DNA of 64,000 bases from an uncultured Duncaniella sp. (GCA_910578615.1 CAJTRI010000003.1:12045-76044); one strand, 5' to 3'. Numbered from the stretch's first letter, positions 40,571 through 49,710 are shown. Notes: generated by a model from the sequence alone, not told the origin. Program-made: numbers and translations.

Positions 40571-42045
40571 TTATGAGAAAGATTCTGACTCTGATGGCAA
40601 TGCTCGTGGTTGTGGCCGGTATGTCGGCCTCCGAGCGGGTAGTGCTGACGCTTGACGATGCCATAGTGCGCGCCCGTGTCCGCTCTGTCAATGCAGCCGT
40701 GGCGCTCGACAGGCTCCGCACGGCCTATTGGCAATATCGTTCCTATCGGGCCAGCCTTTTGCCTGAGGTTACGTTCGAGGCCTCTGTCCCGTCCTATCAC
40801 AAACAGTATTCCACGTATCAGAACGAGAGTGGCGAATATGGGTTTGTGAGAAACCATTATATGGATATACAGGGCACGCTCTCTCTGACGCAGAACATAT
40901 GGGCCACAGGTGGCACGCTCTCAATCAACACCTCTCTCGACTATCTGCGACAGCTCAGCGGGGAGCGTTATAACCGCTTCATGTCTATTCCCGTGGCACT
41001 GACACTTAACCAGCCGGTCTTCGGGGTAAACACCATAAAGTGGGATCGCAGGATAGAGCCTGTGAGGTATGCCGAGGCCAAGGCGGAGTTTCTGAGCGCG
41101 ACTGAGGAGGTGGCGATGAACGCGATAAACTATTTCTTCAACCTCCTTTCGGCCCGAGAGAAGGTGAGCATAGAGCGCCAGAATCTCCAAAACGCCGTAA
41201 GGCTCCACGAGGTGGCCAAGGCAAAGCGGGAGATGGGTCAGATAAGCGGAAACGACCTGCTCCAAATGGAGCTGAACGAGCTTAACGCACGCTCGGCGCT
41301 TACAGATGCGGAGAGCGATATGAAAAGCCACATGTTCCGTCTGCGTGCGTTTCTGGACTACGGGGAGGATGTGGAGATTGTCCCTTCCATCCCGGGAGAA
41401 GTGCCGGCTGTGGAGATAACATATGCCGATGCGCTTGAAAAGGCTCTTGCCAACAACGGTTTCTCCCACTCCCTGCGCCGCCGTCAGCTTGAAGCTGACT
41501 ATGAAGTGGCCAAGGCAAGGGGGGATATGCGCCGCATAGACCTCTTTGCCCAGATCGGCTACACGGGTGTGGGCGGCGAGGCCGGCGAGGCTTACCGCCA
41601 TCTTAAAGACAACCAGGTGGTGGAGGTGGGAGTCAGGATTCCGTTGCTCGACTGGGGCAGACGGAGAGGCAAGGTGAAGGTGGCCGAAAGCAACCGCGAG
41701 GCTACGCGCAGCAATCTGAGACTCGAAGCGCAGAACTTCAATCAGGATCTCTTTATACTTGTGGAGCGTTTCAACAACCAGCGTGAACAGCTTGCCATAG
41801 CCGTGCGCTCGGACGAGATAGCGCGCAAGAGGTATGATACGAATGTCGAGACCTATCTCATAGGAAAACTGTCTACGCTTGACCTGAATGACTCTCAGGT
41901 TAAAAAGGATGAGAGCCGGCAGGCATACTTTCAGGCTCTGTTTTATTACTGGTATTACTTTTACCAGCTCCGTTCGCTGACGCTCTGGGACTACTCGGAT
42001 TCCTCGCCTATCGAGATTGATTTTGAAAAGGCCGTGAAGCAATAG
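40567..42045 (+). CDS. TolC-family outer-membrane efflux protein
   Basis: 492 residues. A signal peptide (RKILTLMAMLVVVAGMSA) precedes two repeats of the OEP domain with long helices, for example about 165-240 and about 345-430. The WATGGTLSINTSLDY strand segment contributes to the barrel. It would form a trimeric channel for the MacA/MacB-like genes upstream. The ATG at 40567 overlaps the previous stop; an ATG two codons later is just as good. It is the last gene before a terminator. Confidence 0.92.
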   Translation: MIMRKILTLMAMLVVVAGMSASERVVLTLDDAIVRARVRSVNAAVALDRLRTAYWQYRSYRASLLPEVTFEASVPSYHKQYSTYQNESGEYGFVRNHYMDIQGTLSLTQNIWATGGTLSINTSLDYLRQLSGERYNRFMSIPVALTLNQPVFGVNTIKWDRRIEPVRYAEAKAEFLSATEEVAMNAINYFFNLLSAREKVSIERQNLQNAVRLHEVAKAKREMGQISGNDLLQMELNELNARSALTDAESDMKSHMFRLRAFLDYGEDVEIVPSIPGEVPAVEITYADALEKALANNGFSHSLRRRQLEADYEVAKARGDMRRIDLFAQIGYTGVGGEAGEAYRHLKDNQVVEVGVRIPLLDWGRRRGKVKVAESNREATRSNLRLEAQNFNQDLFILVERFNNQREQLAIAVRSDEIARKRYDTNVETYLIGKLSTLDLNDSQVKKDESRQAYFQALFYYWYYFYQLRSLTLWDYSDSSPIEIDFEKAVKQ

Positions 42046-42059
42046 AGCCGGGAGCCTTT

Positions 42060-42094
42060 CGGACGGAGCCTATATCCATGGCTCCGTCCGTTTT
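42060..42094 (+). terminator. Terminator after the efflux operon
   Basis: 11-bp arms (42060-42070 with 42080-42090) around a 9-base loop, then TTTTG. Confidence 0.85.
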
Positions 42095-42120
42095 GTGTCG
42101 TATAACTGAGAATAAGCCTA

Positions 42121-42157
42121 TTAAAAAAAGGAAAGAGTCCGGCGCGATGCCGGACTC
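42121..42157 (-). terminator. Terminator after hpf
   Basis: Perfect 9-bp arms (42135-42143 with 42149-42157). On the minus strand TTTCCTTTTTTTAA follows. Confidence 0.85.
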
Positions 42158-42215
42158 CCTCTTTCAGACCGGGACGGTTTGTCTGATCTGGTATTCGTCG
42201 GTAATCAGGATGTTT

Positions 42216-42509
42216 TTATTTCTTGTTCTTGATTTTTTCGAGCTGTCGGTCGAGGGCTTCGAGAGAAAGGTCGATCGCTTCCTCAAAGGTGTCGGCTGTC
42301 TTGTCGGCCACGAGATCGTCCTGCTGGGGGACTGCGAGCCTGACGATGGCCTGTTTGTTGAGGGAGGTCTCAGGTTTCACGACCTTGAGAGAGATATCGA
42401 CGGTGCTCACAGCCGGATGGCGGCGTGTCAGTCGCTCTACCTTCTTGTTGATGAATTCGGTGAGCTTCTCGGAGATGTCGAAGTGGATGGCTTTGATGTT
42501 AATGTCCAT
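42216..42509 (-). CDS. hpf: Ribosome hibernation-promoting factor, short form
   Basis: 97 residues, one HPF/RaiA beta-alpha-beta-beta-beta-alpha domain with no C-terminal dimerisation domain. It begins MDINIKAIHFDISEKLTEFI and has the LTRRHPAVSTVDISLK segment. It binds the 30S A/P sites in slow growth. The start overlaps the upstream xerD stop by 11 bases, so the two share a transcript. This pairing is common in Bacteroidetes. Confidence 0.92.
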   Translation of the reverse strand: MDINIKAIHFDISEKLTEFINKKVERLTRRHPAVSTVDISLKVVKPETSLNKQAIVRLAVPQQDDLVADKTADTFEEAIDLSLEALDRQLEKIKNKK

Positions 42510-43434
42510 AATTTCCTCCTTTTTTGTTTTGTGCACGAGGATGTGCGAGTTGGTAATTATTTTTGAGGTCTCGGTATGCCACATGGGTATAGACCTGTGT
42601 GGATGTCAGTGAAGCGTGTCCCAGTAGCTGCTGCACTCCTGCAAGCGGTGCCCCTGAGTTGAGCATGTCGGTAGCCATGGAATGGCGCATAACGTGCGGA
42701 CTGAGCCTTTCGGCATGGGCACCCCCTTCGGAGAGAATACGGTGGGTTACCCGGTAGACAAGGGAACGATAAAGCGGCTCTCCGTTTTCTCTAACCATGA
42801 GTGGTGCGGACTGGTCGGCAGGACTTATAGCCGTGGCCGGGTCTGAGTCCCGCATACGGCGGTAGCGCTCTATGGCTTCTCCGAGTCGAGGGCCGAAAGG
42901 GATCACTCTTTCCTTATTACGTTTTCCGTATACTTTTAGTTCACCCTTCGCGGTGTCAACGTTTCGGTCAAGAAGGGTTATAAGCTCGCTGCACCGCATC
43001 CCGGTCGAATAGAGGATGTCGAGTATAAGGTTGTCACGCAGGGCTGTAAACCCTTCGGCAACGGGGGTGGAGAGGATGGCGCCGGTCTCTTCGGGACGCA
43101 CGTAGACGGGTAGTGATTTACGGGGTTTGGGTAGCGTCACGCCGGTCATGGGATTGACCGCGAGACCGTGTATGCGCATGAGGAAGCGGAAGAAGGCGCG
43201 CAGTGAGGAGGCCTTGCGTTTCAGGGTTCTTGCCGAGCACCCTCCGCGTGCGAGGGTGGCAATCCAGAGCCTCATGTCGGAGGTGGTGGTTTCGAGCGGA
43301 CGCAGCTCGGAGGGCCGGCCTGATGTGGCAAAATCAGCCCATTGGGATATGTCGGCGCGATATGCGCTGACGGTCAGCTCGGAGTAGTTTAGCTCGTGAG
43401 CGAGATGGCTGAGGAATTCTTCGGTCAGAGTCAT
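42499..43434 (-). CDS. xerD: Tyrosine recombinase XerC/XerD type
   Basis: 311 residues. N-terminal SAM-like core-binding domain (1-105), catalytic domain with Arg147 in STGMRCSEL, His247 and Arg250 in LSPHVMRHS, His273 in LLGHASL and Tyr282 in QVYTHV. A lysine near 171 in KVYGKRNKERVIP completes the set. It would resolve chromosome dimers at dif with a partner. The length and the pairing with hpf identify the housekeeping enzyme rather than a phage integrase; C versus D is a guess. Confidence 0.88.
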   Translation of the reverse strand: MTLTEEFLSHLAHELNYSELTVSAYRADISQWADFATSGRPSELRPLETTTSDMRLWIATLARGGCSARTLKRKASSLRAFFRFLMRIHGLAVNPMTGVTLPKPRKSLPVYVRPEETGAILSTPVAEGFTALRDNLILDILYSTGMRCSELITLLDRNVDTAKGELKVYGKRNKERVIPFGPRLGEAIERYRRMRDSDPATAISPADQSAPLMVRENGEPLYRSLVYRVTHRILSEGGAHAERLSPHVMRHSMATDMLNSGAPLAGVQQLLGHASLTSTQVYTHVAYRDLKNNYQLAHPRAQNKKGGNYGH

Positions 43435-43461
43435 GCCGCACTACTGTTGGTTTGTCGGTAG

Positions 43462-43469
43462 CGAAGATA
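43462..43469 (-). promoter_or_regulatory. -7 promoter box for xerD-hpf
   Basis: The minus strand reads TATCTTCG, one mismatch to TAnnTTTG, with TTTG opposite 43490-43493 exactly 20 bases away. Confidence 0.5.
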
Positions 43470-43550
43470 TAAAATAGCTGTCAGAAATGCAAATTTCGAG
43501 ATGTGTTTTATAACATTTTTCCATCACATCGACGCCGGTGATGATAAACT

Positions 43551-43591
43551 GACGGAGCCAGGAGGGTTGTTGTCTTCCTCCTGACTCCGTC
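43551..43591 (-). terminator. Terminator-like stem after the OmpA/TPR lipoprotein gene
   Basis: 15-base arms (43551-43565 with 43577-43591) pair with one mismatch. Only a short T-run follows on the minus strand (AGTTTATC). Confidence 0.6.
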
Positions 43592-43616
43592 GGGTTATGT
43601 CGGCTCAGACTCTTTA

Positions 43617-45302
43617 TCAGAGCACTTTCGAGATGTTGAAGCGTGTGAATTCGAGATCGTTGGCAGCGCGTGAGGACATCTTTGAATCAAGTTTGATGGC
43701 TTGGCGCAGGTTGGAGGTCACCATCTGCTCGTTGTCTGTACGTGCGCCGAGGACGGCCATGAGATAGTAGGTGGTGGCATCGGGGTCGGAGATGGCGGCG
43801 AGGGTGCCTTTGGCCTTGGCGTAATCCTTGTCAAGAATCTGGGCAAGGGCGGCATTGTTGCTCTTGTCGGCGCCGAAGGCCTTGGTGGCGGCCTTTACGT
43901 CACCTTGTTTGAGATACATGAGACCGAGGGCGGGGCCGAGGTCGTCAAGCCCGGCAGCCTTGCCGAACGAGGTGTTTGCGGCACGGAGGTCGTCGTTGAC
44001 AAGGGCTACGAGTCCCTGGTTCATCTGGGCCTCGGGTGCAGCGGAGTCAAGACGGGAGGATTTCTTGAAGTTGGCCATGGCGGCGTCATAGTCACCCTGC
44101 ATGTATTCGATCATACCGATATTGTTGAAGGCACGATAGTCTGAGGGATAGAGACGTGAGGTCGTGGTGTATATCTCCTTCTTGCGGTTGAGATCGGGGG
44201 TAAGGGTGGCGGTGTATAGAAGTTCGTCCACGCTGAGGGTAGAGGGATCTGTGTCATAAGCCTTGTTAAGCTCGTCATCGCTCTTGCCTATCACGTTGAC
44301 GCTGGCTGTGATGCGTGAGTAGCGGAGCTGGGGAAGGATTTCGTCGGCAAGCTGGTCGAAGACGCTGGAAAGGTTGCGGATCTCACGTTCGCGTATTTCG
44401 GGATCCTTGTACATCGAGAGAACGCTGAGGATGAGTTCCTTGTCCTGTATGTTGCTGGCGGCTACAAGTTTCTGGAAGCCTTCCCAGTCCTCGGGGGTGA
44501 ACTGCGCGGTGAGTTCGCCGAACTCGGTCACCTTGTCCTTTTTGAGCTGGTTCTGCATGTATTTGGTGGTGTTGGCTTCGCGGTTCTCGGCAAGGCGGGT
44601 GTTGAAGTCAAGCTTTCCTTCGGGAGAAGCATAGCTGGAAATGTTGATTTCCTCTATCTGGCGGCGGTCATCGCCGGCGGCGGCGCGGAGGTCGCGGTGG
44701 AGGCGCAGCACCTCGTCACTGCCCAGTTCGCTCTGGCGAAGGTTGGCCTGATTGATGAGGAAGTGGATGTCGGCGGAGTATTTCTCGTTGATGATGCGCT
44801 GGAACTTGTCCTGGGCGAGTGCCGGGCTTACGGTGGCAGCGTCGGCAAGGGCCGCAGTGGCCACCACGCCGTTGGCCACCTTGACTGAGGGAAGCACGTA
44901 TTTCTTGCCTTTCTGGTCTACGGCGAAGTCAAGATATAGTTCGGAGCGCTGCATGGCCGGCTCGTAGACATAGTTGACCGGGATGGTGACAACGCCGCCG
45001 TTTTCATATGATATCACGGTGTTGTTTCCTCTGACCTTTTCGCCTTGGAATGTCATGGCCGAAGCCTCCTGACGCTGGCCGTTGTAGGCGAGTACCGGGG
45101 TCACGGTCACCGTGGCGTTCTTCTGGAAGAACTTGGCCGGGATGCGGCCTGTGACAGTGGCGGGTACGTGTGTGCCCACTACTTCGAGAGGATTGGGGTT
45201 GGTGGAGAAATAGTCGGCGGCAAACTGGTTCATCTTTTTGCCGCAACCCGTGAGGAGAAGGGTGCTCCCGAGGAGCAGGGTAAGCCCGGTTGATTTCTTC
45301 AT
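43617..45302 (-). CDS. Lipoprotein with an OmpA-like segment and C-terminal TPRs
   Basis: 561 residues. The lipoprotein signal ends in LLTGC with Cys20. About 30-180 is a beta-rich region. The segment INISSYASPEGKLDFNTRLAENRE at about 235 resembles the peptidoglycan-binding loop of OmpA-like domains. From about 385 there are TPR-like helix pairs, including AFNNIGMIEYMQGDYDAAMANFKKSSRLD. It probably sits in the outer membrane facing the periplasm. Similar proteins in Bacteroidales have no assigned role. It stands alone behind a strong promoter. Confidence 0.75.
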   Translation of the reverse strand: MKKSTGLTLLLGSTLLLTGCGKKMNQFAADYFSTNPNPLEVVGTHVPATVTGRIPAKFFQKNATVTVTPVLAYNGQRQEASAMTFQGEKVRGNNTVISYENGGVVTIPVNYVYEPAMQRSELYLDFAVDQKGKKYVLPSVKVANGVVATAALADAATVSPALAQDKFQRIINEKYSADIHFLINQANLRQSELGSDEVLRLHRDLRAAAGDDRRQIEEINISSYASPEGKLDFNTRLAENREANTTKYMQNQLKKDKVTEFGELTAQFTPEDWEGFQKLVAASNIQDKELILSVLSMYKDPEIREREIRNLSSVFDQLADEILPQLRYSRITASVNVIGKSDDELNKAYDTDPSTLSVDELLYTATLTPDLNRKKEIYTTTSRLYPSDYRAFNNIGMIEYMQGDYDAAMANFKKSSRLDSAAPEAQMNQGLVALVNDDLRAANTSFGKAAGLDDLGPALGLMYLKQGDVKAATKAFGADKSNNAALAQILDKDYAKAKGTLAAISDPDATTYYLMAVLGARTDNEQMVTSNLRQAIKLDSKMSSRAANDLEFTRFNISKVL

Positions 45303-45384
45303 TGGGATGTATATGATTATATGAAATGTTGGTTTATCAGAATGTGTCGCCATGCCGCTCGGACGTGGGCGGTTTTGGAGATAG

Positions 45385-45392
45385 CAAAGTTA
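45385..45392 (-). promoter_or_regulatory. -7 promoter box for the OmpA/TPR lipoprotein
   Basis: The minus strand reads TAACTTTG, with TTTG opposite 45413-45416 and a 20-base spacer, a full consensus. The leader would be about 75 bases. Confidence 0.75.
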
Positions 45393-45509
45393 CAACGTTA
45401 AAACCGAGATTGCAAATATCTGTGGCGCGAGAGGAACAAAAAAAATAGTGGTCTGCCTGTAAAAACGGGGTGGCAGGGAGATTTTTTTGACGGATTAAGT
45501 TATTTTTAC

Positions 45510-45517
45510 TAATTTTG
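45510..45517 (+). promoter_or_regulatory. -7 promoter box for the rnf operon
   Basis: TAATTTTG with TTTG at 45486-45489, spacer 20. It shows that the transcript begins at rnfD and not in an upstream rnfBC. Confidence 0.72.
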
Positions 45518-45576
45518 CCCGCAAATCTATACCTGAAAATCATCAAGGAAAGAGCTTATAACCATACCTTATATAA

Positions 45577-46533
45577 ATGAACAATCTAATTACCATTTCA
45601 CCGTCGCCCCATGCGCAGACCCCGACGACTGTGACACGGCTGATGCTTCACGTGATTATCGCGCTTGTGCCCGCCGTGCTTGTCGCTCTCTATTATTTCG
45701 GGCTTGGTGCGGCCATAGTGATAACCACCTCGATAGCGGGGTGTGTGGCCGTAGAGTATCTCATCACCCGTTTCATGCTTGGCCAGAAGCCGTCTATCGG
45801 AAATCTTTCGGCGGTTCTCACCGGCCTGCTCCTCGCTCTCAACCTTCCGAGCAATCTTCCTGTCTGGATGGTGCTGATAGGCTGTGTCGTGGCCATAGGC
45901 ATCGGCAAGATGACTTTCGGCGGTCTCGGATGCAACATCTTCAACCCGGCTCTCGTAGGGCGCGTGTTCCTGCTCCTGTCGTTTCCTGTGGCAATGACCA
46001 CATGGCCCGAACCTCTTGTCAACCGTATGGCATATACTGACGCCACTACCGGCGCCACAGTACTCAACCAGATAAAGATGGGTGTGATGGACGCATCGGA
46101 TGTTGACCTCGTCAACGCGCTGCTCGGCAATATGGGCGGTTCGCTCGGCGAGGTAGGTGCCATTGCCTTGTTGCTCGGATTTGTCTACCTGCTGTGTTTC
46201 AAGGTAATCTCATGGCACATACCCGTCTCGATAATCGCCACTGTGGCAGTCTTCTCATGGCTTATCGGTGCCCCGGTCGGAGTGGAGCTTCTGTCAGGCG
46301 GACTGCTTCTCGGCGCGATCTTTATGGCCACTGACTATGTTACCTCGCCGATGTGTCATTCCGGCATGATTCTATATGGCTGTATGATAGGTCTCATCAC
46401 CATCATCATCCGCCAGTGGGGTGCTTATCCCGAGGGAATGTCGTTCGCCATACTTATAATGAACGGTGTCACACCGCTTATCAACAGATATATGAAACCA
46501 CGCAAGTTTGGAGAAGGGAGGGTAGCCGCATGA
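45577..46533 (+). CDS. rnfD: RNF complex membrane subunit RnfD
   Basis: 318 residues with about 9-10 membrane helices of the NqrB/RnfD family. The covalent FMN site is TGAT at 158-161, with Thr161 as the acceptor for ApbE. The complex passes electrons between reduced ferredoxin and NAD+ while pumping sodium or protons. Here it is the first gene after the promoter; rnfB and rnfC, usually upstream, are absent. Its stop overlaps the rnfG start by 4 bases. Confidence 0.95.
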   Translation: MNNLITISPSPHAQTPTTVTRLMLHVIIALVPAVLVALYYFGLGAAIVITTSIAGCVAVEYLITRFMLGQKPSIGNLSAVLTGLLLALNLPSNLPVWMVLIGCVVAIGIGKMTFGGLGCNIFNPALVGRVFLLLSFPVAMTTWPEPLVNRMAYTDATTGATVLNQIKMGVMDASDVDLVNALLGNMGGSLGEVGAIALLLGFVYLLCFKVISWHIPVSIIATVAVFSWLIGAPVGVELLSGGLLLGAIFMATDYVTSPMCHSGMILYGCMIGLITIIIRQWGAYPEGMSFAILIMNGVTPLINRYMKPRKFGEGRVAA

Positions 46534-47120
46534 AATCGACATTGCTGAACATGGTGCTCTCTCTCGGTGTCATCACTATTGTTGCAGCCGCCCTCCTTGC
46601 CGGAGTCTATTCGGTCACCAAGGAGCCTATCGCAGCCGCGCAGCTTGCAAAACAGGTTGACGCTGTCAGCGCGGTTGTCCCCGCATTTGACAACGACCCT
46701 GTGGCCGAAGCCGTCGAGATAACGCCCGAGGGTGAGGATGTGGCATTGAAGGTATTCCCTGCCCGTAAGGACGGCAGCCTCGTGGGCGCGGCTGTCGAGA
46801 GCTATTCATCCGCCGGATTTTCAGGAGACATACGTGTCATCTACGGATTTGACGCGGATGGAACGGTCACCGGCTATGCTGTGATGTCTCATGCCGAGAC
46901 GCCAGGACTCGGTGCCAAGATGGACGAGTGGTTCCGTTCTTCCGAGGGAAAGCGCAGCGTCATAGGTCTCAATCCGTCAGTCTCACGTCCCGCCGTCAGC
47001 AAGGATGGCGGCGAAGTTGACGCTATAACGGCGGCCACCATCACTTCGAGGGCTTTCCTTGACGCTCTTGTCCGTGCATCCGATGTCTACAAACAGTTGG
47101 CAGCCCAAAACACCCTCTAA
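46530..47120 (+). CDS. rnfG: RNF complex subunit RnfG
   Basis: 196 residues. One N-terminal membrane anchor (about 7-27) and a periplasmic FMN-binding domain. The flavinylation motif near the C-terminus reads TAAT with Thr170, in place of the common SGAT. The preceding HAETPGLGAKMDEWF segment is typical of RnfG/NqrC. ApbE (13.8 kb) would attach FMN to Thr170. The ATG overlaps rnfD, so the longer frame in the same phase is not used. Confidence 0.95.
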   Translation: MKSTLLNMVLSLGVITIVAAALLAGVYSVTKEPIAAAQLAKQVDAVSAVVPAFDNDPVAEAVEITPEGEDVALKVFPARKDGSLVGAAVESYSSAGFSGDIRVIYGFDADGTVTGYAVMSHAETPGLGAKMDEWFRSSEGKRSVIGLNPSVSRPAVSKDGGEVDAITAATITSRAFLDALVRASDVYKQLAAQNTL

Positions 47121-47135
47121 CCAACCCCCACAGCC

Positions 47136-47735
47136 ATGAATTCAAAACTAAGAATACTGTATAACGGCATTGTTGCCGAAAATCCCACTTTCGTGCTGAT
47201 GCTGGGTATGTGTCCCACGCTCGGCACCACCGGCAGCGCCATGACAGGCATGAGCATGGGACTCGCCACAATGGGCGTGCTCATCTGTTCGAACGTGGTT
47301 ATCTCGCTGATCAAGAATCTTGTTCCCGCCAAGGTGAGGATTCCAGCCTACATCGTGGTCATAGCTACCTTCGTGTCAGTCTTGCAGCTCGTCATGGAGG
47401 CCTACCTGCCTGCTCTTAACGCCATGCTCGGCATCTTCATTCCTCTTATCGTGGTAAACTGTATCCTGTTGGGCCGAGCCGAGGCTTTTGCATCCCGAAA
47501 CGGTGTCTTCGCCAGCTGTCTTGACGGTATAGGCATAGGCATAGGTTTCACTCTCGCGCTGACTGTCCTCGGAGCCGTGCGCGAACTTCTCGGTACGGGA
47601 CGCATATTCGGCGCCGAAATATACCCCGAGGCCTACGGGTCTCTGATCTTCGTCCTCGCTCCCGGCGCATTCATCGCCCTCGGTCTTCTGATAGCGCTTT
47701 TCACCAAGATACGCGAGTCAAAAGCTAACGCATAA
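47136..47735 (+). CDS. rnfE: RNF complex subunit RnfE
   Basis: 199 residues, six membrane helices of the Rnf/Nqr family. NPTFVLMLGMCPTLGTT near the start holds the conserved cysteine involved in the membrane iron-sulfur site shared with RnfA. It follows rnfG by 15 bases. Confidence 0.95.
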   Translation: MNSKLRILYNGIVAENPTFVLMLGMCPTLGTTGSAMTGMSMGLATMGVLICSNVVISLIKNLVPAKVRIPAYIVVIATFVSVLQLVMEAYLPALNAMLGIFIPLIVVNCILLGRAEAFASRNGVFASCLDGIGIGIGFTLALTVLGAVRELLGTGRIFGAEIYPEAYGSLIFVLAPGAFIALGLLIALFTKIRESKANA

Positions 47736-47749
47736 ACATCTGAACAGTC

Positions 47750-48331
47750 ATGCTTGAATATATCTCCATCATCATCACGGCAATCTTTGTAAACAACATC
47801 GTCTTTGCCCAGTTCCTCGGCATATGCCCCTTCATCGGTGTTTCGCGCAAGCTTTCATCGGCAGTGGGCATGGGTGCCGCCGTGACTTTCGTAATGGTTC
47901 TCGCCACGGCTGTGACATGGCTTCTGCAAAGTCTCGTCCTCACCCCCTTCGGGCTTGGATTCATGCAGACCATTGTCTTCATCCTTGTCATCGCTGCCCT
48001 TGTGCAGATGCTTGAAATTATCCTCAAAAAGGTAGCGCCTGTGCTTTACAGCGCCCTCGGTGTCTTTCTGCCGCTCATAACTACCAACTGTGCCGTGCTC
48101 GGCGTGGCGATTCTCGTTGTCCGCAACAATCTAGACCTCGGCCAGTCACTGGTTTATGCGGTGGCTACCGCCATCGGCTTTACCATGGCTATCTCTATCT
48201 TTGCCGGAATACGCGAACAGCTCGCGCTCACCTCGGTTCCCAAGGCTATGCGCGGTGTGCCCATCGCCCTCATCTGTGCCGGGCTTCTCGCCATGGCTTT
48301 CATGGGCTTCTCCGGCATCAAAATAGGTTGA
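47750..48331 (+). CDS. rnfA: RNF complex subunit RnfA
   Basis: 193 residues, six membrane helices. FAQFLGICPFIGVSRK supplies the cysteine that, with RnfE, holds an iron-sulfur centre in the membrane, and LITTNCAVLGVA is a family hallmark. It follows rnfE by 14 bases, and the esterase-like gene begins 4 bases after its stop. Confidence 0.95.
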   Translation: MLEYISIIITAIFVNNIVFAQFLGICPFIGVSRKLSSAVGMGAAVTFVMVLATAVTWLLQSLVLTPFGLGFMQTIVFILVIAALVQMLEIILKKVAPVLYSALGVFLPLITTNCAVLGVAILVVRNNLDLGQSLVYAVATAIGFTMAISIFAGIREQLALTSVPKAMRGVPIALICAGLLAMAFMGFSGIKIG

Positions 48332-48335
48332 CGCA

Positions 48336-49643
48336 ATGAGTATCAAAAGATTTCTTATATCTACTGCCGTTGTCATCGGTTCGGTGACAACGGCAGTTTT
48401 TGCTGAAAACTATCCTTATCGCAGCGATGCTCTTTGGGTGGCAGTTCCCGATCATGCCGACTGGCTGTATGAGACCGGTGATTCGGCTGTTATCGATATA
48501 GAGCTTTACCGCTACGGTGTTCCCGCCGCAGGCGTGACGGTCAACTACACTATCGGAGACGATAATCTACCTGATGATAAGAAAGGGTCTGTCACGCTCG
48601 ACGGCAAGGGGCGGGGCCGGGTGAATATAGGTACGATGAACCGCCCCGGATTCCGAGACCTCCGTCTCGGGGCCACGGTGGACGGGGCAGCGACCGCCCA
48701 TCATGTCAAGGTGGGTTTCTCACCAGATAAACTGAGGCATTTCACAGGAGAGCCGTCTGATTTTGACGAGTTCTGGCAGACGGCGCTCAAAGAAGATGCG
48801 AAGTACCCTCTTGAATATACCATAGAGCCTGTGGAAAAATATACCACTGACAAGATGAAGTGCTTTCTGGTAAAGCTAAGTCTCGACGCGTCCGGGCGCC
48901 ACATGTGGGGCTATCTGTTCATTCCCAAGGGCGCAGGGCGTTATCCTGCCGTCCTGTGTCCTCCGGGAGCCGGCGTAAAGACCATCAAGGAGCCTCTATA
49001 TCACCGTTATTATGGCGAGGGGGGCATGATAAGGGCCGAGATAGAGATTCACGGCTGCCATCCCGAACTCTCGGAGGAGGAGTTTGCCGCACTTCGCAAG
49101 GAGAAAGGTGACTATCTGAATTTCGGACTTGAAAACCCTGATACATATTATATGAAGGATGTCTATCTCGGGTGCCGCCGTTTCCTTGACCTTCTCACAA
49201 GCCTTCCTGAATGGGACGGACGGAATCTTTTCACACAGGGCGGAAGTCAGGGCGGCGCTCTGGCCATAACCACGGCGGCTCTTGATCCTCGTGTGACGGC
49301 CTGTGTAGCCAATCATCCGGCTCTCAGCGACATGACAGGCTATCTCGGAGATAAGACGGGCGGTCATCCACATCATTTCCGAAAGAATCGTAATGATGCC
49401 ACTCCTGCGAAAATACGGACTCTTGAAATGTTTGACGTCATCAACTTTGCCAAACGTCTGGAATGTCCTGTCCGTATGACTTGGGGATTTAATGACAACA
49501 CTTGTCCTCCCACAACATCATACGAGGTATACAATGTCATCACGGCGCCGAAACATGCGCTTATAACGCCTGTCAACGAGCATTGGACGTCATCATCCAC
49601 CGAGCGTGCTCATTTCGACTGGCTGAAAACCCAGGTAAGATAG
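48336..49643 (+). CDS. Secreted acetyl-xylan-esterase-like hydrolase (AXE1 family)
   Basis: 435 residues. Signal peptide (MSIKRFLISTAVVIGSVTTAVFA), then a beta-sandwich N-terminal region (about 25-130), and an alpha/beta-hydrolase domain of the cephalosporin-C deacetylase/AXE1 group. Nucleophile Ser304 is in GGSQGG, the acid is in WGFNDNTCPP, and the histidine is in NEHW. It would remove acetyl groups from plant-type sugars in the periplasm or outside. It follows rnfA by 4 bases and ends at a strong terminator, so it is expressed with RNF; the reason is unclear. Confidence 0.85.
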   Translation: MSIKRFLISTAVVIGSVTTAVFAENYPYRSDALWVAVPDHADWLYETGDSAVIDIELYRYGVPAAGVTVNYTIGDDNLPDDKKGSVTLDGKGRGRVNIGTMNRPGFRDLRLGATVDGAATAHHVKVGFSPDKLRHFTGEPSDFDEFWQTALKEDAKYPLEYTIEPVEKYTTDKMKCFLVKLSLDASGRHMWGYLFIPKGAGRYPAVLCPPGAGVKTIKEPLYHRYYGEGGMIRAEIEIHGCHPELSEEEFAALRKEKGDYLNFGLENPDTYYMKDVYLGCRRFLDLLTSLPEWDGRNLFTQGGSQGGALAITTAALDPRVTACVANHPALSDMTGYLGDKTGGHPHHFRKNRNDATPAKIRTLEMFDVINFAKRLECPVRMTWGFNDNTCPPTTSYEVYNVITAPKHALITPVNEHWTSSSTERAHFDWLKTQVR

Positions 49644-49657
49644 TCGGCATATGATTT

Positions 49658-49710
49658 AAAATCTCTCCCCCCGGCCGGACAGTTCAAGTCCGGCCGGGGG
49701 GAGAGATTTT
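49658..49710. terminator. 23-bp perfect inverted repeat, bidirectional terminator
   Basis: Arms 49658-49680 and 49688-49710 are perfectly complementary, with a G/C-rich core flanked by A and T runs. It lies between the convergent esterase-like gene and gldH. Confidence 0.9.

Noticed and set aside
42499..43434. Tyrosine recombinase as a sign of a mobile element
   Set aside because: Length, catalytic set and coupling to hpf mark a housekeeping Xer protein. No phage genes, att repeats or insertion-sequence ends were seen nearby.
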